Shown piece after piece: positions 8,656 through 16,516 of a stretch of DNA of 52,063 nucleotides. The position numbers and the translations under genes are program-made. This DNA is from Mycobacterium simulans (GTDB lineage Bacteria > Actinomycetota > Actinomycetes > Mycobacteriales > Mycobacteriaceae). Where the stretch lies: positions 2,479,445 to 2,531,507 of the forward strand of contig NZ_OCVX01000003.1 of NCBI RefSeq assembly GCF_900232995.1, in the 5' to 3' direction. The notes under the pieces are model-generated. The model saw only the letters and a list, made by a program, of their open reading frames with translations. It did no database searches and was not told the origin of the DNA. Every line of letters begins with the position of its first letter. The first letter of the stretch is position 1.

Positions 8656-9354
8656 ATGACAGCGAGTCACGCGCACGCAATTGCTCTCCGGGTCGCCGAA
8701 TTGGCGCGAAATCTCCAGGCGCACCAGCCCACCGATGACATCGACACGACGCTCGGCAATCTGCTTGACACCACCGTTAAATCCGTACCCGGTGCTGAGC
8801 ATGCTGCACTCACGATGGGCAGCCGTGACGGGGTGCGGACGGTGTGGGCAAGTGCCGGGTACCCGATCCTGTTGGGCGAAATTCAGCAACGTCATAAGGA
8901 CATGTGCGGCACCGACACATGGGAGGGCCAGGTCATCCGCATCGACGACGTGACCGCCGAACAGCGCTGGCCGGCCTATTGCCGCGACGTTGCCGACGAA
9001 ACGCCGATCCGGTCAATCATGACGATCCCGTTGTTCGTCAACCGCCACAGCATGGGTGCGCTCAACTTTTATGCTTCGCGTCCCCATGCGTTCGACGCCG
9101 AATCGGTGGAGATGGCGTTGATTATGGCTACTCATGCCGCAATGGCGTGGAACATGCTGCGCCACGACCAGCAACTCCGCAGCGCACTCGCTTCCCGCGA
9201 CCTCATCGGTCAGGCTAAGGGCATACTGATGGAACGCTTCAATATCGACGCCGTTCGCGCATTCGCGATGCTCTCGCAGTTGTCGCAGAACTCGAATACG
9301 GCCGTTGTCGAGATCGCGCTCCGTCTCATCGAGGACAAGCCTCCGCGCCGATGA
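8656..9354 (+). CDS. GAF-ANTAR domain RNA-binding regulator
   Basis: 232 residues. A GAF sensor domain (about 30-165, with EHAALTMGSRDGVRTVWASA and IRSIMTIPLFVNRHSMGALN) is followed by a C-terminal ANTAR helical domain (about 170-225: SRDLIGQAKGILMERFNIDA, then AFAMLSQLSQNSNTAVVEIA). ANTAR proteins bind paired hairpins in mRNA leaders and act as antiterminators; the GAF domain supplies the signal. I chose ATG 8656 over an upstream in-frame start (8587) because it has a GGAGAAG ribosome site 6 nt upstream and begins the conserved sequence. No two-hairpin ANTAR target is obvious nearby. It is not clearly co-transcribed with the crotonase gene (171 bp gap). Confidence 0.9.
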   Translation: MTASHAHAIALRVAELARNLQAHQPTDDIDTTLGNLLDTTVKSVPGAEHAALTMGSRDGVRTVWASAGYPILLGEIQQRHKDMCGTDTWEGQVIRIDDVTAEQRWPAYCRDVADETPIRSIMTIPLFVNRHSMGALNFYASRPHAFDAESVEMALIMATHAAMAWNMLRHDQQLRSALASRDLIGQAKGILMERFNIDAVRAFAMLSQLSQNSNTAVVEIALRLIEDKPPRR

Positions 9355-9628
9355 CCGTGCTGCGCGCGAGGCGCGTTGCCGCACAAATTGCGCAGCGGCG
9401 CCGGGAATGGCTGCGTTCTGATACCGGCTAGCCAAGCGCGGGTTTTAAATTGAGCCAGCCCGGCGGTTGCGAGTACTCATTGCGGTGGCTAATGTGACCG
9501 AAGTACCCAGCCCTTTTTCGGAGTGTTTGGCCGTCCAGTCCCGGCGGTAGTCAGCATCCGACACGTTCTTGTGGAACGGCCTTCCGCGGCGGGGGCGTTT
9601 CGGCCGCCCCTGAAAGGGTCTGCCGCTC

Positions 9629-11032
9629 ATGCTTTTTCCCATGTCTGCAGCCGATGCGATGTTTCTCTTTGCTGAGACGCCGCAGCGGCCGATGCATGTG
9701 GGTGCGCTGGCGCTACTGAGCCGACCGGAGAGCGCCGACGAACGCTACGTGCGCGATATGTTCGCCACCGCGTTGGCGCGTAACCAAGTGGCGTCGCTGT
9801 GGCGACGACGTCCGCACCGCTCGCTGACCTCTCTGGGGCAGTGGTATTGGCGCACCGAGGCTGAGGTCGATTTGGACTACCACGTGCAGCTCAGCGCTTT
9901 GCCGCGGCGAGCCGGCCTGGCTGCGCTGTGGGAGCTGGTTTCGCAATTGCACGCTGGGATGCTGGATCGCTCCCGCCCACTTTGGCAGTTGCATTTGATC
10001 GAGGGCCTGCCCCACGGGCAGTACGCGATGTATATCAAAACCCACCATGCGCTGGCGGATGGCGTCTCGGCGATGCGGCTTCTACAACAGACCGTCAGCG
10101 CGGACCCCGATCGGCGTGGGATGCCTGCACTGTGGGAGGTGGGCGAACAGGCACGAACGTCGGATACGGCGGCACCTTGGGCCCCGGCGGGCCCGCTGAC
10201 GCTGGCCCGAGCAGTGCTTGGCGCGGCTGGGGTGCTTGCGGGCATGGCGCCTGCGCTAGCGGACACCGCGTGGCGGGCTGCGCGCCGCCGTGGCGGTCCG
10301 CTGACGCTGGCCGCACCACACACCCCACTGAACGTGCCGATCGACAGTGCCCGATCTTTCGCGGGCTGCACATTCCCGATCGAGCGGCTGAGATTGGTTG
10401 CGAAGCGTGCTGATGCCACCATCAATGACGTCGTGCTGGCCATGTGTGCTGGTGCGTTGCGCAGTTACCTGATCACCCGCAGGGCGCTGCCGGTCGCGCC
10501 GCTGACAGCGATGGTGCCCGTGTCGCTGCGCGGCGCCGACGCCGTCGACGTGATGCATGGGGTTCCCGGCAATAAGATCGGGACCTTGATGTGCTCGCTG
10601 GCCACGCACCTAGCCGATCCGGCCGAGCGCCTGTCGGCCGTGCGGGCCAGCATGCGGGAGGGTAAGGCCGCGATCGCCGGCCGCAGCCGCGAGCAGGTGA
10701 TCGCGATGAGCGCACTCGGCGCTGCCCCGCTGGCACTTGCCATGACGCTGGGACACGCCCCCGGGCCCCTGCGCCCGCCGAACGTGATGATCTCCAACGT
10801 GCCCGGTCCGCGTGGCCCGCTGTACTGGAACGGCGCCCACCTGGACGCGCTCTACCCGATGTCGATCCCTGTCGACGGTCAGGCATTGAACATCACCTGC
10901 ACCAGCACCAATGACCAGATCGCCTTCGGCTTGATCAGCTGTCGCCGCGTCGTCCCCGCAATGAGCACGCTCACCGATCAGCTTGCTCGCGAACTCGAGC
11001 TGCTCGAAGACGCCATCGGACCGTGGAATTAG
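9629..11032 (+). CDS. Wax ester synthase / diacylglycerol acyltransferase (WS/DGAT family)
   Basis: 467 residues, the usual length. It begins with the family N-terminus (PMSAADAMFLFAETPQRPMH) and carries the catalytic HHALADG (residues 139-145, form of HHxxxDG), plus PLWQLHLIEGLPHG before it and the C-terminal MISNVPGPRGPLYWNGA and QIAFGLISCRR. These enzymes transfer acyl-CoA to diacylglycerol or fatty alcohol to make triacylglycerol or wax ester. An alternative start is ATG 9641, but the GAAAGGG upstream favours 9629. It converges on the LLM oxidoreductase gene with a 119-bp gap. About 270 bp before it contain no feature that I can identify. Confidence 0.93.
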   Translation: MLFPMSAADAMFLFAETPQRPMHVGALALLSRPESADERYVRDMFATALARNQVASLWRRRPHRSLTSLGQWYWRTEAEVDLDYHVQLSALPRRAGLAALWELVSQLHAGMLDRSRPLWQLHLIEGLPHGQYAMYIKTHHALADGVSAMRLLQQTVSADPDRRGMPALWEVGEQARTSDTAAPWAPAGPLTLARAVLGAAGVLAGMAPALADTAWRAARRRGGPLTLAAPHTPLNVPIDSARSFAGCTFPIERLRLVAKRADATINDVVLAMCAGALRSYLITRRALPVAPLTAMVPVSLRGADAVDVMHGVPGNKIGTLMCSLATHLADPAERLSAVRASMREGKAAIAGRSREQVIAMSALGAAPLALAMTLGHAPGPLRPPNVMISNVPGPRGPLYWNGAHLDALYPMSIPVDGQALNITCTSTNDQIAFGLISCRRVVPAMSTLTDQLARELELLEDAIGPWN

Positions 11033-11151
11033 GACGGGACTTCCGTCGACGAAAGTGTGCCATTACTGCCCCATTGGCCGGAAGTCGCTGCAGGTCAACC
11101 TGTTCCGAGTTATGGCATCGGCCGGCGCCGGCGATTGTAGTGCGGTCGGAT

Positions 11152-12021
11152 CTAGCATTTCGAGATCACCTTGTTGGCGTACTTCTCCAGGTGACGAATC
11201 TTCTTCTCCAGCGGCTCGGTGTCCGGTCCCTTGATGTAGGGAATCCGAAAGCCAACGATGACGTCGGTAACGCCGTTGTCCTCGAGCCGTTTGATGCCGT
11301 CCACGGTGTAGCTGTCCATCGAGATCGCGTGGATCTCGAACGGTCCGGTCTTGCCCTCTTCCTCGCGAAAGTGCTTGACCCGGGCGATGAGTCGGTCGAG
11401 TTCCTCGGGGTCGCTACCGCCGCCGTGCATCCAGCCGTCCAGGCGCGCGGCGCGACGTAGTGCGGCATCGGCGTGGCCGCCAACCAGTATCGGGATCGGC
11501 TTGCTCGGAGCCGGGGTCATCTTGGTTCTCGGGATGTCGTAGAACTCGCCATGGAATTCGAAGTAATCTCCGGTGGTGAGGCCTCTCACAATCTCGATAC
11601 ATTCGTCAATCCGCTTGCCGCGCTTAGCGAATGGGATTCCCATCAACTCGTAGTCCTCCGGCCACGGACTGGTGCCCACGCCGAGACCCACCCGGTTGCC
11701 GATCAGCGAGGCCAGCGAACCCACCTGCTTGGCCACCAGCGCCGGCGGCCGGACGGGGAGCTTGAGGACAAAGAAGTTGAACCGCAGTGTCGTTGTCACC
11801 GCACCCAACGCCGCTGTCAGGACAATGGCTTCGATGATTTCCTTGCCGTCCAGAAATTCGCGGTTGCCGTCCGGCGTGTACGGGTACTTCGAGTCGGACT
11901 CAAAGGGATAGGCGAGGCTGTCGGCGATCGTCATGCTGTGGTAACCGGCGGCCTCGGCCGCCTGGGCCAGCGGAATGTAGAACGCCGGGTCGGTCATTGC
12001 CTCCGCGTAGGTGAACCGCAC
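11152..12021 (-). CDS. LLM-class (F420-dependent type) oxidoreductase, Rv0940c-like
   Basis: 289 residues from GTG 12021 (VRFTYAEAMTDPAFY). The frame could extend to 12186, but the GTG start matches the length I recall for Rv0940c (about 288). Luciferase-like TIM barrel: AAEAAGYHSMTIADSLAYPF, NRVGLGVGTSPWPEDYELMG, FHGEFYDIP, PIPILVGGHADAALRRAARL. Such proteins bind F420 or FMN and transfer hydride to small molecules; the substrate is unknown. It lies directly downstream of the STAS-HATPase gene on the same strand (95 bp), possibly in one transcript. Confidence 0.88.
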   Translation of the reverse strand: MRFTYAEAMTDPAFYIPLAQAAEAAGYHSMTIADSLAYPFESDSKYPYTPDGNREFLDGKEIIEAIVLTAALGAVTTTLRFNFFVLKLPVRPPALVAKQVGSLASLIGNRVGLGVGTSPWPEDYELMGIPFAKRGKRIDECIEIVRGLTTGDYFEFHGEFYDIPRTKMTPAPSKPIPILVGGHADAALRRAARLDGWMHGGGSDPEELDRLIARVKHFREEEGKTGPFEIHAISMDSYTVDGIKRLEDNGVTDVIVGFRIPYIKGPDTEPLEKKIRHLEKYANKVISKC

Positions 12022-12116
12022 GCGTTGAGTGTGAGCCGAGGGCGGGTGAATCGCAAAATTCCCGCCCTGAATACACGCGCAAGCCGCTAGCGCACACTCG
12101 ATGTCGCCGCTGCGGC

Positions 12117-12881
12117 TTAGAGCTGGTTTTCGGGGCCGATGATGGCCCAGACCGTCTTGCCTGACGCCGTGGGAGTGCTGCCCCACGCACGGGACAATGC
12201 CTCAACGATGGCCAGGCCGGACACGTCGATTCCCTTCGGGGGCGACGGCAACCGCACCGCGGGCGCTCCGCTGCCGTCGGAAACCCCGATTGTTGCTGTT
12301 GGACCGTCGCATTCGAGCCGCATCACCGGATCGCTGCCGGTGTGTTCCAGCACGTTTTCCACGAACACGTTGACCACTACCAACGCGACCGGGATCAGCC
12401 TGGGTTTCGACCAGTCGGTGAGCCACTCGCGGACGAGTCGGCGCGACTCGCGAAGGCTGGTCAGGTTGGCGGGTAGTTGGGTCTGGGCATGTCGGAAGCC
12501 GCGACGCGCGAGTTTACCGAGGCCCTTTATCGCCGATTTCTCGGTTGTATACACGGGCATGAAGCGGGCGACCCCGCTGCGGGTAATTGCCTCACGCGCG
12601 GCTCGACTACCGCAGACCAGCAGGATCGGAACCTCCGGGCGGGTATCGGCCTGCCAGCGGGCGCTGATGAAGACCGACCATACGGCTTCATCGGGGACTT
12701 GAAGTGCGGTGACGTCGACGATCACGGCGGACGGCGTGTCGACCGTTGCCTTCGTAACGCTGTCACGCAGCTCCGCGGAGTTGTTTGCGTCGAGTACACC
12801 CTCGGCCGTCAGGCAGACGACCGAGTGCTCAGTCCGCTCCTCAATGGCTAACGAGCTTGGTGAGTTGGCTACCGCGCTCAC
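12117..12881 (-). CDS. STAS domain - HATPase domain fusion regulator (Rv0941c-like)
   Basis: 254 residues. About 1-120 form a STAS anti-anti-sigma-type domain (GVLDANNSAELRDSV, SAVIVDVTALQVPDEAVWSV). About 130-254 form an RsbW-like histidine-kinase-type ATPase domain with an N-box-like NVFVENVLEHTGSDP and the glycine-rich end KGIDVSGLAIVEALSRAWGS. Fusing antagonist-type and kinase-type halves of a partner-switching system in one chain is unusual and suggests self-regulation. A typical phospho-serine is not evident in the STAS half. No sigma factor lies nearby. The coupling to the downstream LLM oxidoreductase gene may reflect co-expression only. Confidence 0.8.
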   Translation of the reverse strand: MSAVANSPSSLAIEERTEHSVVCLTAEGVLDANNSAELRDSVTKATVDTPSAVIVDVTALQVPDEAVWSVFISARWQADTRPEVPILLVCGSRAAREAITRSGVARFMPVYTTEKSAIKGLGKLARRGFRHAQTQLPANLTSLRESRRLVREWLTDWSKPRLIPVALVVVNVFVENVLEHTGSDPVMRLECDGPTATIGVSDGSGAPAVRLPSPPKGIDVSGLAIVEALSRAWGSTPTASGKTVWAIIGPENQL

Positions 12882-13351
12882 TTACGCCACCCCTGTACAT
12901 CCGAGGCTTCACCCAGTGCAAAACGGCGAGACGTCATGAACCGGCGTGCCAGTTCTGTCCGGTCGTCCGGCTCCATCTCCTGCTCCTCGAACTCTTGCCC
13001 CGCCAATTGCTGAGGATGCCGCCTACATAGCCTTCTTCAGGCTTCAGGCGGTCGAATCCCTATCTTCGGATAATGGCCCCGCCTTGTGCACGTGGAGTGC
13101 GGGGCATCGCAGGAATCCCTGATGGCGCTGCAAGCTGGACGCAGGTCGGGTAGACGTCCCGACCTCGCCCGTCCGAAGCACCGACCGCCACCACGCCGAA
13201 ACTACCGTTCTCGCTTGTTTGCCGTCTGCTACAGCACGCGCCACCCAGCCTGGTTACCCACTTAACGCGCGAGGCCAACCACTTGTCTAGGAGATACCCA
13301 GCCTAGCCGGATTCCAATGGGCAAAGCCCGCAAATTCGCGCATCGAGCCCA
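12882..13351. other. 470-bp region without a supported gene
   Basis: M. tuberculosis has a small hypothetical (Rv0942) near this point. The open frames here (for example minus 13060-13278) lack a ribosome site, mycobacterial codon pattern or recognisable motif, so I do not call them. No tRNA, repeat array or strong hairpin is evident. Confidence 0.4.
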
Positions 13352-14512
13352 TCACGGGCAGCGCCGCGCGTAAGGTGGCGTGCCCACACCCGCCACCGAA
13401 TGCGTGCCCCACGGCGTTTCTTCGATGATGCGCGCAGGCGCGCTGTGCTCGCCTACCGATAATGTGGCCGCCCGTGCTTGCTTGACTTGAGGTAGTTGAT
13501 CGAAAACCGTGCCTTGCCAGTGGTAGTTGCCGTCGATGGGGTCGAGGTGACCGGCAAGGCGGACGCGCACCGACTGGCGGATGCCGGCTATCTCCAGCGT
13601 CGCCGCGCCGTCGTAGGTGTCATCGTCCTCGGGTGCGCTGGCTGACAGGTCGAACGCGGATGCCACCGGTTGGGGCTCCGCGGGTTCGAGTTGGGCGCGC
13701 TCATTGAACACGTGCTGGCTGCTGCGGCGCACCTCCATGCGGGTGCTGGCGGTGCGTCCCATCAGCTCCATGCACTTAACGATGTAGCGCGCCTGCGCGC
13801 CGATATCGGGCCCGGTGATGAAGAAGTAGTTGGGAAAGCCGTGAACGGCCACCCCGAAAAATGGCTCCATGCCGTCGGCCCAGGCCTGTCGGATGGTCAG
13901 TCCGCCGGAGCCGACCAGCGCCTGGTCGCCGACCGTGTATCCGGTGCCGTAAACGATGGCGTCGACGCGGTGTTCGACACCATCGCTGGCGCGGACACCC
14001 GAGGAGGTCATCGCGTCGATCGCCGACCGCACCAGGTGAAGCGCCGGCGGCCGCTCACGTCGCACGTGGCGGCGCAACCAGCGTTTGGCGCGCGTTGTCG
14101 GCAGCGACACTTCGGTGACAAACCGACGTGGTGCGTACGCGAACGCGGCTACCGATCTTGCCGATTCGACCAGCCGGCCGATGCGGTGACCGACCGCGGC
14201 GTCGGTGCCGATGACCGCAATGCGCTTGTCGGCCGGATCGAAATCAGGGTCCCACGCCGCCGCGTGAAATGATTCGCCCGCAAAGACGCCGGGGATGTCC
14301 GGTATCCACGGAACGTACACCGCAGGCTTGGTGGCGATGACGACACGAGCGCGCACAGTCTCGCCGCCGGACGTGGTCAGCACCCAAGTGTCGGTCGCGT
14401 CGTCGAACGCCGAACCAAGGACATCACGGTTGGCGAGCACCAGGTCGGCAGCCAGCGGCCCGGCGGTTTCCCGAGCGCCAACAATGACGATGTGACGAGG
14501 CGAATCGGTCAC
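13352..14512 (-). CDS. Flavin-containing monooxygenase-like protein with C-terminal DUF4873 (Rv0943c-like)
   Basis: 386 residues. It resembles Baeyer-Villiger/FMO-type proteins in the middle and C-terminus: VPWIPDIPGVFAGESFHAAA (like the FxGxxxHxxxW/D fingerprint), IAVIGTDAAVGHRIGRLVES (NADPH Rossmann, with GTDAAVG replacing GxGxxG) and AIVYGTGYTVGD. About 300-380 match DUF4873 (DDTYDGAATLEIAGIRQSVR, GTVFDQLPQVKQARA). The N-terminal FAD region looks shortened: IVIVGARETAGPLAADLVLANRD joins directly to the strand before VRARVVIATKPAVY. Redox activity is therefore uncertain. The start overlaps the end of the diiron oxygenase gene by 4 bp, so the pair is translationally coupled. Confidence 0.8.
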   Translation of the reverse strand: MTDSPRHIVIVGARETAGPLAADLVLANRDVLGSAFDDATDTWVLTTSGGETVRARVVIATKPAVYVPWIPDIPGVFAGESFHAAAWDPDFDPADKRIAVIGTDAAVGHRIGRLVESARSVAAFAYAPRRFVTEVSLPTTRAKRWLRRHVRRERPPALHLVRSAIDAMTSSGVRASDGVEHRVDAIVYGTGYTVGDQALVGSGGLTIRQAWADGMEPFFGVAVHGFPNYFFITGPDIGAQARYIVKCMELMGRTASTRMEVRRSSQHVFNERAQLEPAEPQPVASAFDLSASAPEDDDTYDGAATLEIAGIRQSVRVRLAGHLDPIDGNYHWQGTVFDQLPQVKQARAATLSVGEHSAPARIIEETPWGTHSVAGVGTPPYARRCP

Positions 14513-15489
14513 AGAAACTTGCTGCGTTTCCAGCCGCGGCGGGCGATCGGTCCCATCAGGCCCACTTCGGTCAAAAACGCTGCCAGCGGCGCGAATCCGG
14601 CTATCTGCATTTGGTGACGGTGTGGGCTGTTGCGGGCTGTGGCGCGGGCCCGCCGTGGGTCCAGACCCGTGCGCGCATACGGGATCGGGTTGCTGAACAG
14701 GTAGCGGAAGAAGTACCCGCCGAGGCCGTTGATGTTGGCCATGAACCAGCGGTTGATCCGAGGCATTTCGGCCACCCGTTTGCGCGCGCCATCACGAGCG
14801 AACTGAATGTGGCGGGCCTCTTCGGTGACGTGAATCCGCATGAGCCGCTGGATAATTGGCTGCAGTTCCGGGTCGTCCATCATCTGTCGTTGCAGCGAGT
14901 CGAAGATCTCCTCGCCGATCAGGGCCGCCACCCACAGCATCGAGCCCCGCTGGAATGCCAGCGGAAGTGCGTTGATGATCCACCGGTGGATGCGCCGCGG
15001 GCGTACCGGCTTGGCGCCGATGCGTTCGATGGCTTTGCCGAACATGACCATGTGGCGAGTTTCGTCGCCCAACTCGGTCAGCTTGTAATGCGTCGACCGG
15101 CTGGTGGGGTCTTCATGCAGGATGGTGCGCAGCAATGATTGATTGAGCATGTTCTCGAACCAGATCCCGGCCGAGAGCGTGTTGACCAATTCCTGGCGGG
15201 ACAGCTCAATTTGTTGTTCGCGGGTCATCTCGTCCCACATCGGGGTCCCGTACAGCGACACCAGCTTGGCCGGTAGGTAGAACTTGTCCGGGTCGAGCGG
15301 GGCGTCCCAGTCGATGTCGACTATGGGTTCGTAGGATTTTTTGACCGAGCCTTTGAGCAGACGCTCGGAGAATTCTTCACGACTCGGCCCACCAGGCTTC
15401 ACCGCTGAGGTTGTGGCGCCGCTTTCCCCCGCAAGCGGGAGGTACCCCCACCTCATCGCTTCGCTCTGCATCGTCTTGGCGCGAGTCAT
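14509..15489 (-). CDS. AurF-like diiron N-oxygenase family protein
   Basis: 326 residues from ATG 15489. Diiron-carboxylate motifs are visible: Glu112 in WFEN, GDETRHMVMF (DExRH, 142-146), GEEIFDSLQ (193-194) and TEEARHIQF (223-227). AurF enzymes oxidise aryl-amines to nitro compounds; mycobacterial homologues are of unknown substrate. Start choice: GAAGGG lies 9 nt before ATG 15489, although ATG 15498 and longer frames are possible. The first 28 or so residues ([20 protein letters not shown]...) come from a MIRU-type repeat rather than from the family; conserved sequence begins near SAVKPGGPSREEF. Coupled by overlap to the downstream monooxygenase gene and divergent from cobF. Confidence 0.85.
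   Translation of the reverse strand: MTRAKTMQSEAMRWGYLPLAGESGATTSAVKPGGPSREEFSERLLKGSVKKSYEPIVDIDWDAPLDPDKFYLPAKLVSLYGTPMWDEMTREQQIELSRQELVNTLSAGIWFENMLNQSLLRTILHEDPTSRSTHYKLTELGDETRHMVMFGKAIERIGAKPVRPRRIHRWIINALPLAFQRGSMLWVAALIGEEIFDSLQRQMMDDPELQPIIQRLMRIHVTEEARHIQFARDGARKRVAEMPRINRWFMANINGLGGYFFRYLFSNPIPYARTGLDPRRARATARNSPHRHQMQIAGFAPLAAFLTEVGLMGPIARRGWKRSKFL
15422..15489 (-). repeat. MIRU-type interspersed repeat fused to the 5' end of the AurF-like gene
   Basis: The plus strand reads CTCATCGCTTCGCTCTGCAT followed by CGTC and ends at a CAT (ATG on the minus strand). This is the same core as the 53-bp repeats before pgi. Here a palindromic CCCGCAAGCGGG is attached and the minicistron has no stop, so it reads in frame into the oxygenase and supplies its start codon and ribosome-site spacing. 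Confidence 0.75.
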
Positions 15490-15596
15490 CGTTGACATCC
15501 CTTCATCAGGTGTTTCAGAGGGGAGGGAATTCGCAGTCGGTACCCATGGTATCGGGTACTTGGGGTCCCGACTAGATCTTTGAGGTTTCAATTCGG

Positions 15597-16367
15597 TTGA
15601 CTGGCGCGGTGAGTCGGCGCATCCACGTGATCGGCATCGGCGTGGGGGACCCCGAGTACATGACGCTCCAAGCCATCAAGGCGCTCAACGACACCCAAGT
15701 GTTCTTCGCGATGGACAAGGGCCGGAACAAAGGAGACGCGAAGGACGACCTGGTGGCGCTGCGCCGGGCGATCTGTGCGCGGTTCATCCGCGAGCCCGGA
15801 TACCGATTTGTCGAGCTGCCTGACCCGCAGCGATCGCGTGATGGCGACTACCGCAAAGCGGTTTCCGATTGGCACGCGGCGCGCGCCCGGATCTGGGCGA
15901 AGGCCATCTCCGACGAACTCGGGCCCGATGGGGTGGGCGCGTTTCTGGCCTGGGGTGACCCGTCGCTGTACGACAGCACGCTACGCATCCTCGACGCCGT
16001 GGCAGCCGAGGCGGATATCAGCTACGACGTGATTCCGGGTATCACCGCGGTGCAAGCGCTAACCGCTCGGCACCGCATCCCGCTCAACGATGTCGGCGAA
16101 CCGGTTCTCATCACAACGGGTAGGCAACTGCGCGCGCACGGTGTGTCTGGCTCGGCGGTGGTCATGCTCGATGCCGACTGCTCGTTTCAGGCGTGCCCGC
16201 CGGACACTCGCATCTGGTGGGGTGCCTATCTCGGAACCGAGGATGAGCTGCTGATCTCCGGCACCGTCGGGGACGTCGGGCCGCGCATCGCGGCGCTGCG
16301 TGCCGACGCCAGAGCGCGCCACGGCTGGATCATGGATACCTACTTATTGCGGGGCGCGACACGCTGA
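15597..16367 (+). CDS. cobF: Precorrin-6A synthase (deacetylating) CobF
   Basis: 256 residues. It is the SAM-dependent C1 methyltransferase and deacetylase of the aerobic cobalamin pathway, converting precorrin-5 to precorrin-6A. The tetrapyrrole methylase fold is clear: HVIGIGVGDPEYMTLQAIKA (glycine-rich first loop), AFLAWGDPSLYDSTLRIL (GDPxxY) and YDVIPGITAVQALTARHRIP. The start is uncertain: TTG 15597 or GTG 15609; both leave the conserved VIGIGVGDP intact and GAGG at 15582-15585 fits the first better. cobF is reported lost from M. tuberculosis but kept in M. canettii and M. kansasii, so an intact copy between Rv0943c-like and fpg2 genes is informative. Confidence 0.93.
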   Translation: MTGAVSRRIHVIGIGVGDPEYMTLQAIKALNDTQVFFAMDKGRNKGDAKDDLVALRRAICARFIREPGYRFVELPDPQRSRDGDYRKAVSDWHAARARIWAKAISDELGPDGVGAFLAWGDPSLYDSTLRILDAVAAEADISYDVIPGITAVQALTARHRIPLNDVGEPVLITTGRQLRAHGVSGSAVVMLDADCSFQACPPDTRIWWGAYLGTEDELLISGTVGDVGPRIAALRADARARHGWIMDTYLLRGATR

Positions 16368-16516
16368 ATAGCGCGGCAATTTTGATACGGCAGTACAAAT
16401 TTTTCCGAAGCGCGGGACTAACCGTCGTAACGCGTTAACATCTGCTCCCGAATGAGTAATTGTGTCGTGGGTCACTCGCAGCTAGTCAAGCCGCCGAGGT
16501 TGTCGGGAGGTTGTAG

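Noticed and set aside
13060..13278. Possible small gene (72 codons, minus) near the Rv0942 position
   Set aside because: No ribosome site, no hydrophobic or motif pattern and weak codon bias; M. tuberculosis Rv0942 is itself a doubtful hypothetical.
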